Assembly: GCA_027485855.1 (NCBI GenBank)
Contig: JAIXQD010000009.1
Span: 1-44,369, forward strand
Length of the DNA stretch: 44,369 nucleotides
Direction of reading: 5' to 3'
DNA from: Rickettsiales bacterium
Lineage (GTDB): Bacteria; Pseudomonadota; Alphaproteobacteria; G027485855
Shown: in pieces, positions 1-7,177 of the stretch
Position numbering within the stretch: position 1 is the stretch's first letter
How the letters are laid out: the number at the start of each line of letters is the position of its first letter
Translations under genes and position numbers: made by a program
The notes under the pieces: generated by a model
What the model was told of the DNA's origin: nothing
The model's database searches: none
Seen by the model: the letters and a program-made list of their open reading frames with translations, nothing else

Positions 1-107
1 AAAGTCAGAGTACCACCATTCCAGATTACTTTTTGCCAATCCAAAACAATATGGCCTTCAAGCGGAGAGGCATCTTGTCCATCGATTCTTAAAACTGGCT
101 TCATCAT
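1..107 (-). CDS. Partial hypothetical protein, N-terminal fragment (left host flank)
   Basis: On the minus strand two consecutive ATG codons (105-107 and 102-104) open a frame that stays open to the window edge. It begins MMKPVLRIDGQDASP and contains the tryptophan-rich stretch VLDWQKVIWNGG. A weak AGGG lies a few bases upstream of the start. The fragment is too short to recognise and no function is proposed. Its AT-rich composition differs from the phage genes that start at 323, which fits host DNA, or an older element, lying downstream of the tRNA-Leu before integration. Confidence 0.4.
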   Translation of the reverse strand, partial: MMKPVLRIDGQDASPLEGHIVLDWQKVIWNGGTLT

Positions 108-116
108 AAGATTACC

Positions 117-218
117 CTATTGGCGTATTAAACGCGGCTCTAAATCAGTCCACTCGGGTATAATATTTGGTGCTCCCCCGCGGACTAAACTCGAACCGGG
201 TTGAGCAATTACAGGTGG
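117..218 (-). pseudogene. Start-less reading-frame remnant downstream of the tRNA-Leu site
   Basis: A minus-strand frame is open from 218 to a TAG at 117-119 and ends GGAPNIIPEWTDLEPRLIRQ, which looks protein-like (mixed hydrophobic, aromatic and charged residues). There is no ATG, GTG or TTG start in this frame, and a TAA lies directly upstream at 219-221. In the reconstructed empty site the frame would continue into the tRNA gene and meet a stop there. It is therefore either chance or the 3' remnant of an earlier element at the same tRNA. It overlaps the plus-strand frame 164-307, so at most one of the two is a real coding relic in the overlap. Confidence 0.25.
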
Positions 219-219
219 T
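215..219. other. Inferred attL core (GTGGT)
   Basis: GTGGT occurs here and at 44250-44254. The codon phase is the same at both places (GTG GTN, Val-Val), so swapping at this point keeps the integrase frame open to the stop at 305-307. The left side is AT-rich flank and the right side has phage-like composition. Five bases alone would be weak evidence; the phase agreement, the missing start codon of the left frame and the missing stop codon of the right frame are what support it. Confidence 0.5.
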
Positions 220-307
220 TATAAAAGACTGGGTGGAGATTTACAAGTCCCCGCCGCAACTGGATGGCAAAACCTTCCAGTGGGAACCGCTAAGTGTAGC
301 AGCGTAG
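215..307 (+). pseudogene. Displaced 3' end of the serine integrase gene (native C-terminus)
   Basis: The plus-strand frame codes VVIKDWVEIYKSPP and continues to EPLSVAA followed by TAG (305-307). It has no start codon; upstream the frame is open only back to a stop at 161-163, across probable host sequence. The integrase at 42738 lacks a stop codon at the other prophage end. Fusing at the GTGGT core gives ...TKSEVV-IKDWVEIYK..., an integrase of about 534 residues. After excision the stop would lie 15 bases upstream of the gpZ-like start, with an AAGGA ribosome site at 309-313 between them. This is inferred from frame and position; I do not recognise the C-terminal peptide from any family. Confidence 0.5.
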
Positions 308-322
308 CAAGGACATCAAGCC

Positions 323-904
323 ATGACATTCGACCTATCAGTGGAAAGCGACATCAAATCGCTGCGCCGGGGGCTGCACGCCCTAGAAAAGCAGGTTGTG
401 CCGGAGGCAACGGTTCGGACGCTAAACCGGGTAGCAGATAGCGCCAAGGTCGCCAGCGCCTCGCATATCGCCCCGCAGATGGGTAGCAGGCAGGCTGGTA
501 TAAAGCGGCGTATCGAAACCCGTCGTGCCAGCTTCAAACGCTTGTGGGCGACGTTGGTTGCAAGTGATCGCCCCCTGCATCTTATCGAATTCGTGGTGGG
601 GTCGCGCAAGCCGACACAGCAGCCCGGTGGGAAGCGCGGTCCGGTAAAAGCGAAGGCATGGGGAAAAACGAAAACCTATCGCGGGGCGTTCATCGCACCG
701 CGTAAAAAAGGTTCGAGCAATACGGAAATCTATGTGAGGAAATCAGGAAAGCGGTTGCCGCTGAAGATGCTGTTTGGTCCCGGCATCATGCAGCTATTCA
801 AGCAGCGGGAGAATGCGGCAATCATGGAAGCCAAGGTAAAAGAGCGCCTGCCGGTGGAGTTTACGCAGAACCTCGCCTATTACCTGTCGCGGTTGAAGCG
901 TTAG
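323..904 (+). CDS. Phage minor tail protein, lambda gpZ-like (Minor_tail_Z family)
   Basis: The 193-residue basic protein resembles the lambda gpZ / tail-completion family, which acts at the head-proximal end of the tail during assembly. The N-terminal stretch (about residues 10-60) has the characteristic pattern of helices with 'ATVRTLNRVADSAK' followed by lysine- and arginine-rich segments. AAGGA at 309-313 lies nine bases before the ATG. In lambda-like genomes this gene sits between the head-tail joining gene and the tail terminator gene. Here those two genes (11223 and 11531) overlap directly and gpZ lies about 11 kb away at the phage end, next to the integrase tail. Its 3' end overlaps the convergent DUF3768 gene by four bases. 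Confidence 0.7.
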   Translation: MTFDLSVESDIKSLRRGLHALEKQVVPEATVRTLNRVADSAKVASASHIAPQMGSRQAGIKRRIETRRASFKRLWATLVASDRPLHLIEFVVGSRKPTQQPGGKRGPVKAKAWGKTKTYRGAFIAPRKKGSSNTEIYVRKSGKRLPLKMLFGPGIMQLFKQRENAAIMEAKVKERLPVEFTQNLAYYLSRLKR

Positions 905-1242
905 TATTCGCTGGTGAGCATGATGGTGAGAACGCGGGTGGTGATGTCCGGGTTGGCCGGGTCTTCGGAGCCGTATTCCAAGCGGTTGTCGTAATAGCTG
1001 ATTTTCCAGAAACAGCTTACGCCGTTCACCACTACCTTGCCGAAGTCATGCTCACCATACGGGTCGTTATCCTCTGTGAACGTATCGAACTCCTGCACGG
1101 CGCGGAAGATAGCGTGCTGTGTGTCTTCCGGCAGTGCGGTAATGCCGGGTGTCATCATCACTTTGCCGCCCCAGTATGTCTGGCGCAGCCGGTCATTGAG
1201 GGTGGCGATGCGGGTGGTGGTTGTATCAGGTGCAGTCTGCAT
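901..1242 (-). CDS. DUF3768 family protein
   Basis: The 113-residue protein matches the pattern of DUF3768, a small family of unknown function found on alphaproteobacterial plasmids and prophages. Recognisable parts are 'RIATLNDRLRQT', 'TPGITALP', the acidic 'NDPYGEHDFGKV' and the aromatic 'CFWKISYYD'. The start at 1242 was chosen over the longer frame (to 1302) because AAAGGAG lies six bases upstream of this ATG. The gene is antisense to its neighbours and convergent with the gpZ-like gene. A TATAAA-like element lies upstream near 1315. It is probably transcribed alone, possibly in the lysogen. The function is unknown. Confidence 0.75.
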   Translation of the reverse strand: MQTAPDTTTTRIATLNDRLRQTYWGGKVMMTPGITALPEDTQHAIFRAVQEFDTFTEDNDPYGEHDFGKVVVNGVSCFWKISYYDNRLEYGSEDPANPDITTRVLTIMLTSEY

Positions 1243-1459
1243 ATGTTTCTCCTTTAGGAACAGTTGGTTATTCCTAAACGGATAGCAGGGCCGCACCTGC
1301 AATCAACGCTCTTTTATATGGTATTACAATAACTTGAACAGGTGTGCCGATGCCATTTTAGCATGGGGTGCTGCCTTGGTCATGGCCTCAAATGGAATAG
1401 GCTGTGGGGTAGAAGCATCCCGGCAACGGCACCTGTAGCGGCGCGTGCCGGTGGCGAGT

Positions 1460-1534
1460 GGTCAAGCCCCTTTGACCTGCTCCCGCCCCGCAGCGCCCGC
1501 CTGCCGCCGCGTTGTGATCGGGCGCGGCGGCGGG
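1460..1534. other. GC-rich region with two strong hairpins (possible structured leader RNA)
   Basis: The 1243-1705 gap has no convincing gene. Inside it lie GGTCAA/TTGACC (1460-1465 and 1472-1477, six-base loop) and a much stronger hairpin: the perfect nine-base arms GCCGCCGCG (1503-1511) and CGCGGCGGC (1523-1531) around an 11-base loop, extendable to about 12 pairs (1500-1511 with 1523-1534). There is no T-tract after the second hairpin, so it is not a standard terminator. Reading frames cross the region on both strands, but they are rich in Pro and Arg and look like GC-driven artefacts. It may be a leader upstream of the ParB operon, or an origin- or packaging-related structure. Confidence 0.4.
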
Positions 1535-1602
1535 TCCTTCCCGGCCACCCTCCACGGGTACGCCGCGAGCGCGGGATTTCGCTAGGGATAGAGTTGGAAT
1601 GT

Positions 1603-1699
1603 CCATTTCGTTTCGTTTTTTTGGTGCTGTTATTGAGCAATCTCAACAGCTTCCAGAAATCAGAAAACGAAATGGGTCGGTCAAAAAAACGAAATGGGT
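1603..1699. promoter_or_regulatory. Three-copy ACGAAATGG repeat upstream of the ParB-like operon
   Basis: AAAACGAAATGGGT occurs twice in direct orientation, at 1664-1677 and 1686-1699, with 22 bases start to start (about two helical turns). A third, inverted copy (CCATTTCGTTT) is at 1603-1613. The last copy overlaps the translation start region of the first ParB-domain gene. The arrangement resembles an operator cluster bound cooperatively, possibly with looping to the inverted copy. Binding by the adjacent ParB-domain proteins or by a phage regulator is an inference only. Confidence 0.5.
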
Positions 1700-1705
1700 G
1701 TGTTT

Positions 1706-2299
1706 ATGAAAATAGAACTGATGCCAGTGGATCAGGTGCTTCCGTATGCCCGGAATCCACGGATTAACGCGCACGCGGTGGAGAAAGTTGCGGCTTCCAT
1801 CAAGGAGTTTGGCTTCCGCCAGCCGATTGTCGTGGATGGTGAAATGGTGATCGTCGTCGGCCATGTCCGATACGAAGCGGCGAAACGGCTGGGATTGAAG
1901 AAAGTGCCGGTGCATGTCGCCACCGACCTCTCGCCGGAGCAAATCAAAGCCTATCGCATCACGGACAATCGCGTGGGCGAGGAATCGGAATGGGACAAGG
2001 CGCTTCTGCAGCTGGAAATCGTGGAGCTGGAGGAAGCGGCATTTAGCGCGGAGTTATTGGGGTTCAACGATGAAGAACTGCGGGACATCAAGGCCTCGGT
2101 GGATGGCCTGCTGGAAGATGGTTTTGGCGCAGACGATGATGATGACATCGAGGAAGCCGACACCACCGCACGCATCGGCGCATACAGTTTCCCCATCCCG
2201 CGTGAGCAATATCTCGAATGGCTGGAGGACATCAAACAATCCGCCGGGTTCGAGAAAAAGGAAATCATCGCAGAACTAAAACGGCGGTTAGGCTTATGA
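1706..2299 (+). CDS. ParB N-terminal-domain protein (ParB/Srx-like fold)
   Basis: The 197-residue protein has a ParB N-terminal domain over roughly residues 1-90: 'YARNPRINAHAVEKVAASI', then 'FGFRQPIVVDG' and the box 'GHVRYEAAKRLG' at about 52-63. The second half is acidic (a run of Asp near residue 145) and carries no HTH centromere-binding domain, so it is not a full partition ParB. Such truncated ParB proteins are common in phages beside methyltransferase and terminase genes. ParB-fold domains of this type can be CTPases, nucleases or specificity modules. The start is uncertain: ATG 1706 or the in-frame ATG 1694, neither with a clear ribosome site. The gene overlaps the next one by ATGA. 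Confidence 0.8.
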   Translation: MKIELMPVDQVLPYARNPRINAHAVEKVAASIKEFGFRQPIVVDGEMVIVVGHVRYEAAKRLGLKKVPVHVATDLSPEQIKAYRITDNRVGEESEWDKALLQLEIVELEEAAFSAELLGFNDEELRDIKASVDGLLEDGFGADDDDDIEEADTTARIGAYSFPIPREQYLEWLEDIKQSAGFEKKEIIAELKRRLGL

Positions 2300-3810
2300 A
2301 ACTGGTCGATGTCACAGAGATTGAACCCTCTACCTACAACCCGCGTGTCGCAGACCCGGCGCGGCTTGATCTGATTGAACTGTCACTGCGCAAGCTCGGC
2401 TTCCTGCTGCCGCTTTACGCCACGCCCGACGGTGAAATCATTTCCGGCCACCAGCGTCATCACGTCGCCTGCCGCATGGGTGCCAAGCAAGTGCCGCTGG
2501 AGGTCACCCGCTCAATGGACTTGGCGGAGCGCAAGGGCGTGAACGTGGTATTTAACCGCGCCACCAATGACCTCGGCCAGAGCGACACGGTGGCAAAGAT
2601 TAACGAGCAGCTGAAGGCAACGGATGTGCGGAAGCTGGCGGAATGTATCCCCGACAAGGAGGTGAACACGCCAGAGTTTTATCCATGCCTGAGCGCAAAG
2701 ATGCACCCCATCGCCCCGTTTCTGAAAGCAAATCAAGGGCGCTGGAAAGCCTACTCGCTGAATATTGCCAAAACGCTCAAGCGGCGCGGCATCACCATGC
2801 CGATTGTCGCTACGCGGGATTACCGGGTCGTGAACGGGATAGGTAGGTTGCAGCACTGTGCTGAACTGGGGCTTGCACAGTGTCCGGTCGTGTTTGTCAC
2901 CGACGAGGAAGGCAAACTGGCGGAAGCCATGCTGAATTACCTCTCGATGGATTTTGACATCCACCGTCGTTACGAAGATTTGCTTCGGCATAATTCATTC
3001 CGCCGCCTTCGGCAGGTGCGGAATAGTCTTGGCCGTGGATTCATCTTCGCGGTGGCCGGTGATTCGACGGCTAAAGCTTTCGACATGGACAATCAGGCGA
3101 ACCGTGATCGCTGGATTAAGCAGCATGGCCGGTGCGTGCTGGATTTCGGCGCAGGCCATTTGCATGAAACGCGCATCCTGCGGAAGCTGGGCATCAGCGT
3201 CACGCCGTTCGAGCCATACCGTGTGAATGATGGCGATGAGATTGATAAGGCTGAGAGTATCAAGCTGACCCGCGAGTTTCTACACGCCATCGGCACGGAC
3301 AAGCTGCGCTGGTCATCCATCTTCATATCCAGTGTGCTAAATAGCGTGCCGTTCCAAGCCGACCGGCAGCATATCGCCTGCATCTGCGCGGCGCTGGCGG
3401 ATGATGCAACCCGGCTTTACGCGGTGGCATCAGCCAGCAACCATATCAACCTCAAGCAGCTGAGTGGTTACCACTCGCTGAATGAGCGGCAGTCCGGCGC
3501 GGTGCTGTTCAAACTGGATTACGAACCGGGCATTACGCTTGGCGACATCGCCACATCGCCAAAGGTGCAGAAGTATCATTCGCAGAAAGAGTTCTACGCA
3601 TTGTTCAAGGAATTCTTCGCCAAGGTGCAGGTGAATGAAAGCAACAGCAACGTGCAGGCCGTATGCTCTAAGCCACTGGCTATCAATCCGAAAAGACTGA
3701 AAGCAGCTATCGCCTTTGAGTTTAACCTACCGTATCCTGACGGGAGCCGCATGGGGCTTGTGGAGGAAGCCATTACTGCCTTTGAACAACGGCTGGGAAT
3801 GAAACTATGA
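2296..3810 (+). CDS. Double ParB-domain protein fused to a class I methyltransferase-like domain
   Basis: The 504-residue protein starts at an ATG overlapping the previous stop (ATGA, 2296-2299). Residues 1-90 form a ParB N-terminal domain ('YNPRVADPARLD', then 'SGHQRHHVACRMG' at about 50-62). A second ParB-like segment lies at about 165-215 ('MPIVATRDYRVVNGIGRLQH'). From about residue 275 a Rossmann-type motif, 'CVLDFGAGHLHETRIL', suggests S-adenosylmethionine binding, followed by a post-core 'IFISSVLNSVPF' strand. I see no DPPY or NPPF motif of a classical DNA amino-methyltransferase, so the substrate is unknown. With its neighbours it may modify DNA or nucleotides before packaging. The next gene overlaps by ATGA. 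Confidence 0.65.
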   Translation: MKLVDVTEIEPSTYNPRVADPARLDLIELSLRKLGFLLPLYATPDGEIISGHQRHHVACRMGAKQVPLEVTRSMDLAERKGVNVVFNRATNDLGQSDTVAKINEQLKATDVRKLAECIPDKEVNTPEFYPCLSAKMHPIAPFLKANQGRWKAYSLNIAKTLKRRGITMPIVATRDYRVVNGIGRLQHCAELGLAQCPVVFVTDEEGKLAEAMLNYLSMDFDIHRRYEDLLRHNSFRRLRQVRNSLGRGFIFAVAGDSTAKAFDMDNQANRDRWIKQHGRCVLDFGAGHLHETRILRKLGISVTPFEPYRVNDGDEIDKAESIKLTREFLHAIGTDKLRWSSIFISSVLNSVPFQADRQHIACICAALADDATRLYAVASASNHINLKQLSGYHSLNERQSGAVLFKLDYEPGITLGDIATSPKVQKYHSQKEFYALFKEFFAKVQVNESNSNVQAVCSKPLAINPKRLKAAIAFEFNLPYPDGSRMGLVEEAITAFEQRLGMKL

Positions 3811-4268
3811 TTATTCTGCTCGATCTAAACTACACGCTGGTAGCCAACAGCACGGAAAAGAAACGCCCGTTCGCCATGCAGATTCAGCATGAAAAATACC
3901 GCGAATGGCTGGTGAGTCTGGTCGCGCCATACCACACCATCCTGATGACAGCGCGGCCTGAAATGCACCGGCAGGCCACACTCGATAGCATCTATTTCAA
4001 GGTGGGATGGACACCGCAGGAGGCGTTTTTTAACCGTTACCACAAACCACCGCACGAGGCGAAACGCATCATGCTGGAGCAGCATGTCTTTCCCAAGCAT
4101 GGGCAAAACGCACAATACCTAGCGATTGAAAGCAATCCCCGCACGCACGCCATGTATGCGGAGTACGGCATTCCTTCGATAAAAATAGTCGAGAACGAAC
4201 AATGGACAGAACTACCGATAATGCCATCCACATCCCGAAAGAGTGGACATTCGAGAACGCCTCGGTAG
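3807..4268 (+). CDS. HAD-like phosphatase domain protein
   Basis: The 153-residue protein starts at an ATG overlapping the preceding stop. HAD signatures are visible: motif I 'LLDLNYT' with the nucleophile Asp6, where the usual second Asp is Asn8; motif II 'ILMTARP'; a lysine in 'PPHEAKR'; and a degenerate motif IV, 'LAIESNPRTHAMYAEYGIP'. This pattern is like phage phosphatases of the polynucleotide 3'-phosphatase or nucleotidase type. The Asp-to-Asn change in motif I may alter or weaken phosphomonoesterase activity. The last 67 bases overlap the next gene in another frame. The role is unknown; it is probably part of the same nucleic-acid-modifying operon. Confidence 0.65.
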   Translation: MIILLDLNYTLVANSTEKKRPFAMQIQHEKYREWLVSLVAPYHTILMTARPEMHRQATLDSIYFKVGWTPQEAFFNRYHKPPHEAKRIMLEQHVFPKHGQNAQYLAIESNPRTHAMYAEYGIPSIKIVENEQWTELPIMPSTSRKSGHSRTPR

Positions 4269-4879
4269 CCAAAGGATTCAACCTGCATGTGCGTGAGCAG
4301 TTGCCATGGTACGATTTGGTAACCGGTGCGGTGGCGCACATCGCTCGTCATTACATCCCGCAATATGGCATGGTGTATGACATCGGCGCATCCACCGGCA
4401 ATATAGGCCGTTCGCTGGAAGCCGCCCTCGTGCAGCGCCAAGCGCGGCTGGTGCCGATTGAGCCGAGTGCTGAAATGTGCGCCCGGTATGATGGTCCCGG
4501 TAAGGAGAACCTCATCCAGATGGATGCCTGCCGGTATGACTTTGAACCGTTCGATGTCGCCATTTGCTATCTGGTGATGATGTTCATGCCGGTGGGTGTG
4601 CGTGCGGCCTTCATCGCCAAACTGAAAGGATCGCTGAAACCCGGTGGAGCCATCATCATCGTGGATAAATGCCAAGCGGCCACCGGCTATCAGGCCACCG
4701 TGCTGTGGCGGCTGACGCTTGCCGGTAAAGTGGCTGCCGGGGTGGAAGCAGAACAAATCATTGCCAAAGAACTGTCACTCGGAGGGGTGCAGCGACCGCT
4801 TGACCCTGCGATGCTGGGTGATGATGCCGCAGAATGGTTTCGATTCGGAGAGTTTGCAGGATGGGTCATCACGTCATGA
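4202..4879 (+). CDS. Class I SAM-dependent methyltransferase, CmoA-like
   Basis: The 225-residue protein has the methyltransferase motif I 'VYDIGASTGNIG' at residues 58-69, an acidic motif II ('PIEPSAEM'), and the later 'YLVMMFMP' and 'LKPGGAIIIVDK' strands. The N-terminal 'WTFENASVAKGF' and 'VREQLPWYDLV' resemble the CmoA family, which handles carboxy-SAM in tRNA uridine modification. This supports the start at 4202 despite its 67-base overlap with the HAD gene. Chemistry in phage homologues is not established; it could act on DNA bases, tRNA or a small molecule. It is the last gene of the ParB-methyltransferase-HAD operon, and 12 bases separate it from the terminase genes. Confidence 0.7.
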   Translation: MDRTTDNAIHIPKEWTFENASVAKGFNLHVREQLPWYDLVTGAVAHIARHYIPQYGMVYDIGASTGNIGRSLEAALVQRQARLVPIEPSAEMCARYDGPGKENLIQMDACRYDFEPFDVAICYLVMMFMPVGVRAAFIAKLKGSLKPGGAIIIVDKCQAATGYQATVLWRLTLAGKVAAGVEAEQIIAKELSLGGVQRPLDPAMLGDDAAEWFRFGEFAGWVITS

Positions 4880-4891
4880 CAGGAATTCCTT

Positions 4892-5491
4892 ATGCAGATT
4901 CTCCACAAAGTCGCCGTGATTGCACGGTTTTTGAACCTGACCGAGCGACGAGTGCAGCAGCTGGCGCGGGATGGAATCATCCCCAAACCAGAGAAAGGCA
5001 AATACGACCTGGTACGCTGCGTGCAGCAATATGTGCAGTATTTGCAAGATCGCGCCTTTGGCAGCGGCGTTTCCGCGCAGGACACGCATCACGAACGCGC
5101 CCGGCTGATTAAAGCGCAGGCCGATAAAACCGAATTGGAAGTGGCCACCATGCGTAACCAGCTGGTGGCGATTGAAGCCGTCGAAACCGATTGGCTCCAA
5201 CATATCAGCGCCTGCCGAATGCGGCTGTTGGCGCTGCCGACCAAAACTGCCTTTCAGATCGCCGTGATGCAGGAACCCGCCGAAATCGAGCGGTTCCTTA
5301 AAGCTAGCATTTACGAGGCGCTAACCGAACTCGCCAAAGATGATGACGCAACCGACACTGTATCAGAAGCTGCGGCGGAAGGTGGCGCTGGCATGGATGC
5401 CGCCGCCGGAACTGACAGTAAGCCAGTGGGCAGACGCGCACCGAAAACTAAGCCCGGAAGCAAGCGCCGAACCCGGAAGATGGAGGACTGA
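4892..5491 (+). CDS. Terminase small subunit, Nu1-like DNA-packaging protein
   Basis: The 199-residue protein begins with a winged-helix/MerR-like DNA-binding domain ('VIARFLNLTERRVQQLARDGIIP', cited here in parts: VIARFLNLTERR then VQQLARDGIIP), as in lambda gpNu1, which recognises cos and recruits the large subunit. A helical middle (about 65-150) would mediate oligomerisation. The last ~50 residues are rich in Asp, Ala and then Lys and Arg, low in complexity, and are encoded in the region that overlaps the large subunit in another frame. The gene lies directly upstream of, and overlaps by 152 bases, the GpA-type terminase, so translation is probably coupled. Confidence 0.8.
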   Translation: MQILHKVAVIARFLNLTERRVQQLARDGIIPKPEKGKYDLVRCVQQYVQYLQDRAFGSGVSAQDTHHERARLIKAQADKTELEVATMRNQLVAIEAVETDWLQHISACRMRLLALPTKTAFQIAVMQEPAEIERFLKASIYEALTELAKDDDATDTVSEAAAEGGAGMDAAAGTDSKPVGRRAPKTKPGSKRRTRKMED

Positions 5492-7166
5492 CCGAGCGCC
5501 ATACCAGCGCGGAATGATGGATGCGGTGAATGAACCCGGCGTGCGCGAGGTGGTTTTTATGACCTCGGCGCAAATCGGAAAAACCGAAATTCTGAATAAT
5601 ATTCTTGGCTATTTCGTTCACCAAGACCCGTCGCCCATCCTGTTTATCCAGCCGACGCTGGAAATGTCGGAAGCATGGAGCAAAGACCGCCTCGCGCCGA
5701 TGATTCGGGACACGGAGGCGCTGGGCAATCTGTTTAAGGATTCCAAGACCCGCAACAGCGACAACACGCTGCTGCATAAGAAGTTTACCGGCGGTCACCT
5801 GACGATGGCGGGAGCAAACAGCCCTTCGTCGCTGGCAAGCAGGCCTATCCGCATCGTACTGCTGGATGAGGAAGATCGCTACCCATCCTCAGCCGGTAGC
5901 GAGGGCGACCCCGGTTCGCTGGCGCAGAAGCGCACAACGACATTCTGGAACCGGCTGCTGGTATCGGCCAGCACGCCGACCATCGAGGGAGAAAGCAAGA
6001 TTGATGCGCGGTATCAGCAAAGCGACATGCGCCGCTTTCATGTGCCATGCCCGGAATGTAAAAAGTTTCAGGTGCTTTGCTGGGCACAACTGAAGTTCGA
6101 CAAGGCCAAACCAGAAGCGGCTTATTATGAATGCGAGCATTGCCAAGCGAAGCTGGGCGAAAGCGATAAGCAATGGATGCTGGCGCGGGGAGAATGGTGG
6201 GCATCTGCCCCGTTTAACGGCGTTGCTGGCTTCCATATCTCAGAGCTTTACAGCCCGTGGGTGCGCTGGTCGGAAATGGTGGCAAGTTTCCTGAAGGCCA
6301 AGCGTTTGCCGGAAACGCTGAAGGTGTGGGTCAATACCAGCCTTGGCGAAACATGGAAGGAAGCGAGCGAAGGCATCGACGCATCCGGCCTGCTGGGGCG
6401 CAAGGAAAACTGGGGGCGTGTCGCGCCTGCCGGTGTGGTGGTCATCACTGCTGGCGTGGACGTGCAAGGCGACCGGCTGGAAGCGGAAGTGATCGGCTGG
6501 GGCGTTGGGCAGGAAAGCTGGTCGCTGCAATACCATGTCATCCACGGCGACCCGGCGCAGAACAAAGTATGGGAAGACCTAGATAAAGTGCTGGGGCAGA
6601 CCATACCGCGTGCCGATGGCGGCACGTTATCGGTGCTGGCAGCGTGCGTGGATACGGGCGGTCATCATACGCAGAAAGTCTATGAATTCTGCAAGCGCCG
6701 GGAACATGCGCGGGTTTATGCGATCAAAGGCGCGTCCACGGCTGGCAAGCCGCTGGTGAGCAAATTCAGCAAGGCCAACAAGCTGCGCGTGAAACTGTTC
6801 ACCCTCGGCACGGATACGGCCAAGCAGATGATTTACTCGCGGCTGAAAATCCACCAGCCGGGTCCGGGCTATTGCCATTTCCCGGCAGATTACCCGGAGG
6901 AATACTTCCAGCAGCTCACCGCTGAACGAATTCAGACCAAGTTTATTAACGGCCACCCGACGCGGGTGTGGGTGATGCCAAAGGGCAAGCGCAACGAGGC
7001 GCTGGATTGCCGGGTGTACGGGCTGGCTGCGCTGCACATCCTGAACCCGAATCTGGATGCGCTGCGGCAGGAACAGGAACGCCAGCAGCTGAAGAAGCAG
7101 GAAACCGAGCCACCGGCCACCAAGACCGAGGGCTGGATTGGCTACGACGATTGGAATTTTAACTGA
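5340..7166 (+). CDS. Terminase large subunit, GpA family
   Basis: The 608-residue ATPase-nuclease is the motor for DNA packaging into proheads. The ATPase domain shows Walker A 'SAQIGKT' at 76-82 and Walker B 'LLDEEDR' at 174-180. A CxxC...CxxC zinc-like pair ('CPECKKF', 'CEHCQAK') follows at about 240-265. The C-terminal nuclease half begins with 'TAGVDVQGDRLEAEV', carrying a metal-binding Asp typical of GpA terminases. The length and the 'LSPEASAEPGRWRT' N-terminus fit the lambda gpA-like family, which makes cohesive ends. Two adjacent ATGs (5340 and 5343) are possible starts, both inside the small-subunit gene. Confidence 0.92.
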   Translation: MMTQPTLYQKLRRKVALAWMPPPELTVSQWADAHRKLSPEASAEPGRWRTDRAPYQRGMMDAVNEPGVREVVFMTSAQIGKTEILNNILGYFVHQDPSPILFIQPTLEMSEAWSKDRLAPMIRDTEALGNLFKDSKTRNSDNTLLHKKFTGGHLTMAGANSPSSLASRPIRIVLLDEEDRYPSSAGSEGDPGSLAQKRTTTFWNRLLVSASTPTIEGESKIDARYQQSDMRRFHVPCPECKKFQVLCWAQLKFDKAKPEAAYYECEHCQAKLGESDKQWMLARGEWWASAPFNGVAGFHISELYSPWVRWSEMVASFLKAKRLPETLKVWVNTSLGETWKEASEGIDASGLLGRKENWGRVAPAGVVVITAGVDVQGDRLEAEVIGWGVGQESWSLQYHVIHGDPAQNKVWEDLDKVLGQTIPRADGGTLSVLAACVDTGGHHTQKVYEFCKRREHARVYAIKGASTAGKPLVSKFSKANKLRVKLFTLGTDTAKQMIYSRLKIHQPGPGYCHFPADYPEEYFQQLTAERIQTKFINGHPTRVWVMPKGKRNEALDCRVYGLAALHILNPNLDALRQEQERQQLKKQETEPPATKTEGWIGYDDWNFN

Positions 7167-7177
7167 AGGATTCACCG

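Noticed and set aside
171..208. tRNA-like 3' end (GGTTCGAG and GGAGCACCA on the minus strand)
   Set aside because: The bases flanking the T-loop-like TTCGAGT do not pair and no anticodon or acceptor arm can be built.
1342..1767. 141-codon plus-strand frame in the GC-rich region
   Set aside because: Pro/Arg/Cys-rich with no domain, overlaps the hairpins and the ParB gene start in another frame; looks composition-driven.
4037..4756. 239-codon minus-strand frame opposite the HAD and methyltransferase genes
   Set aside because: Shadow of the plus-strand genes; His-rich composition and no domain.
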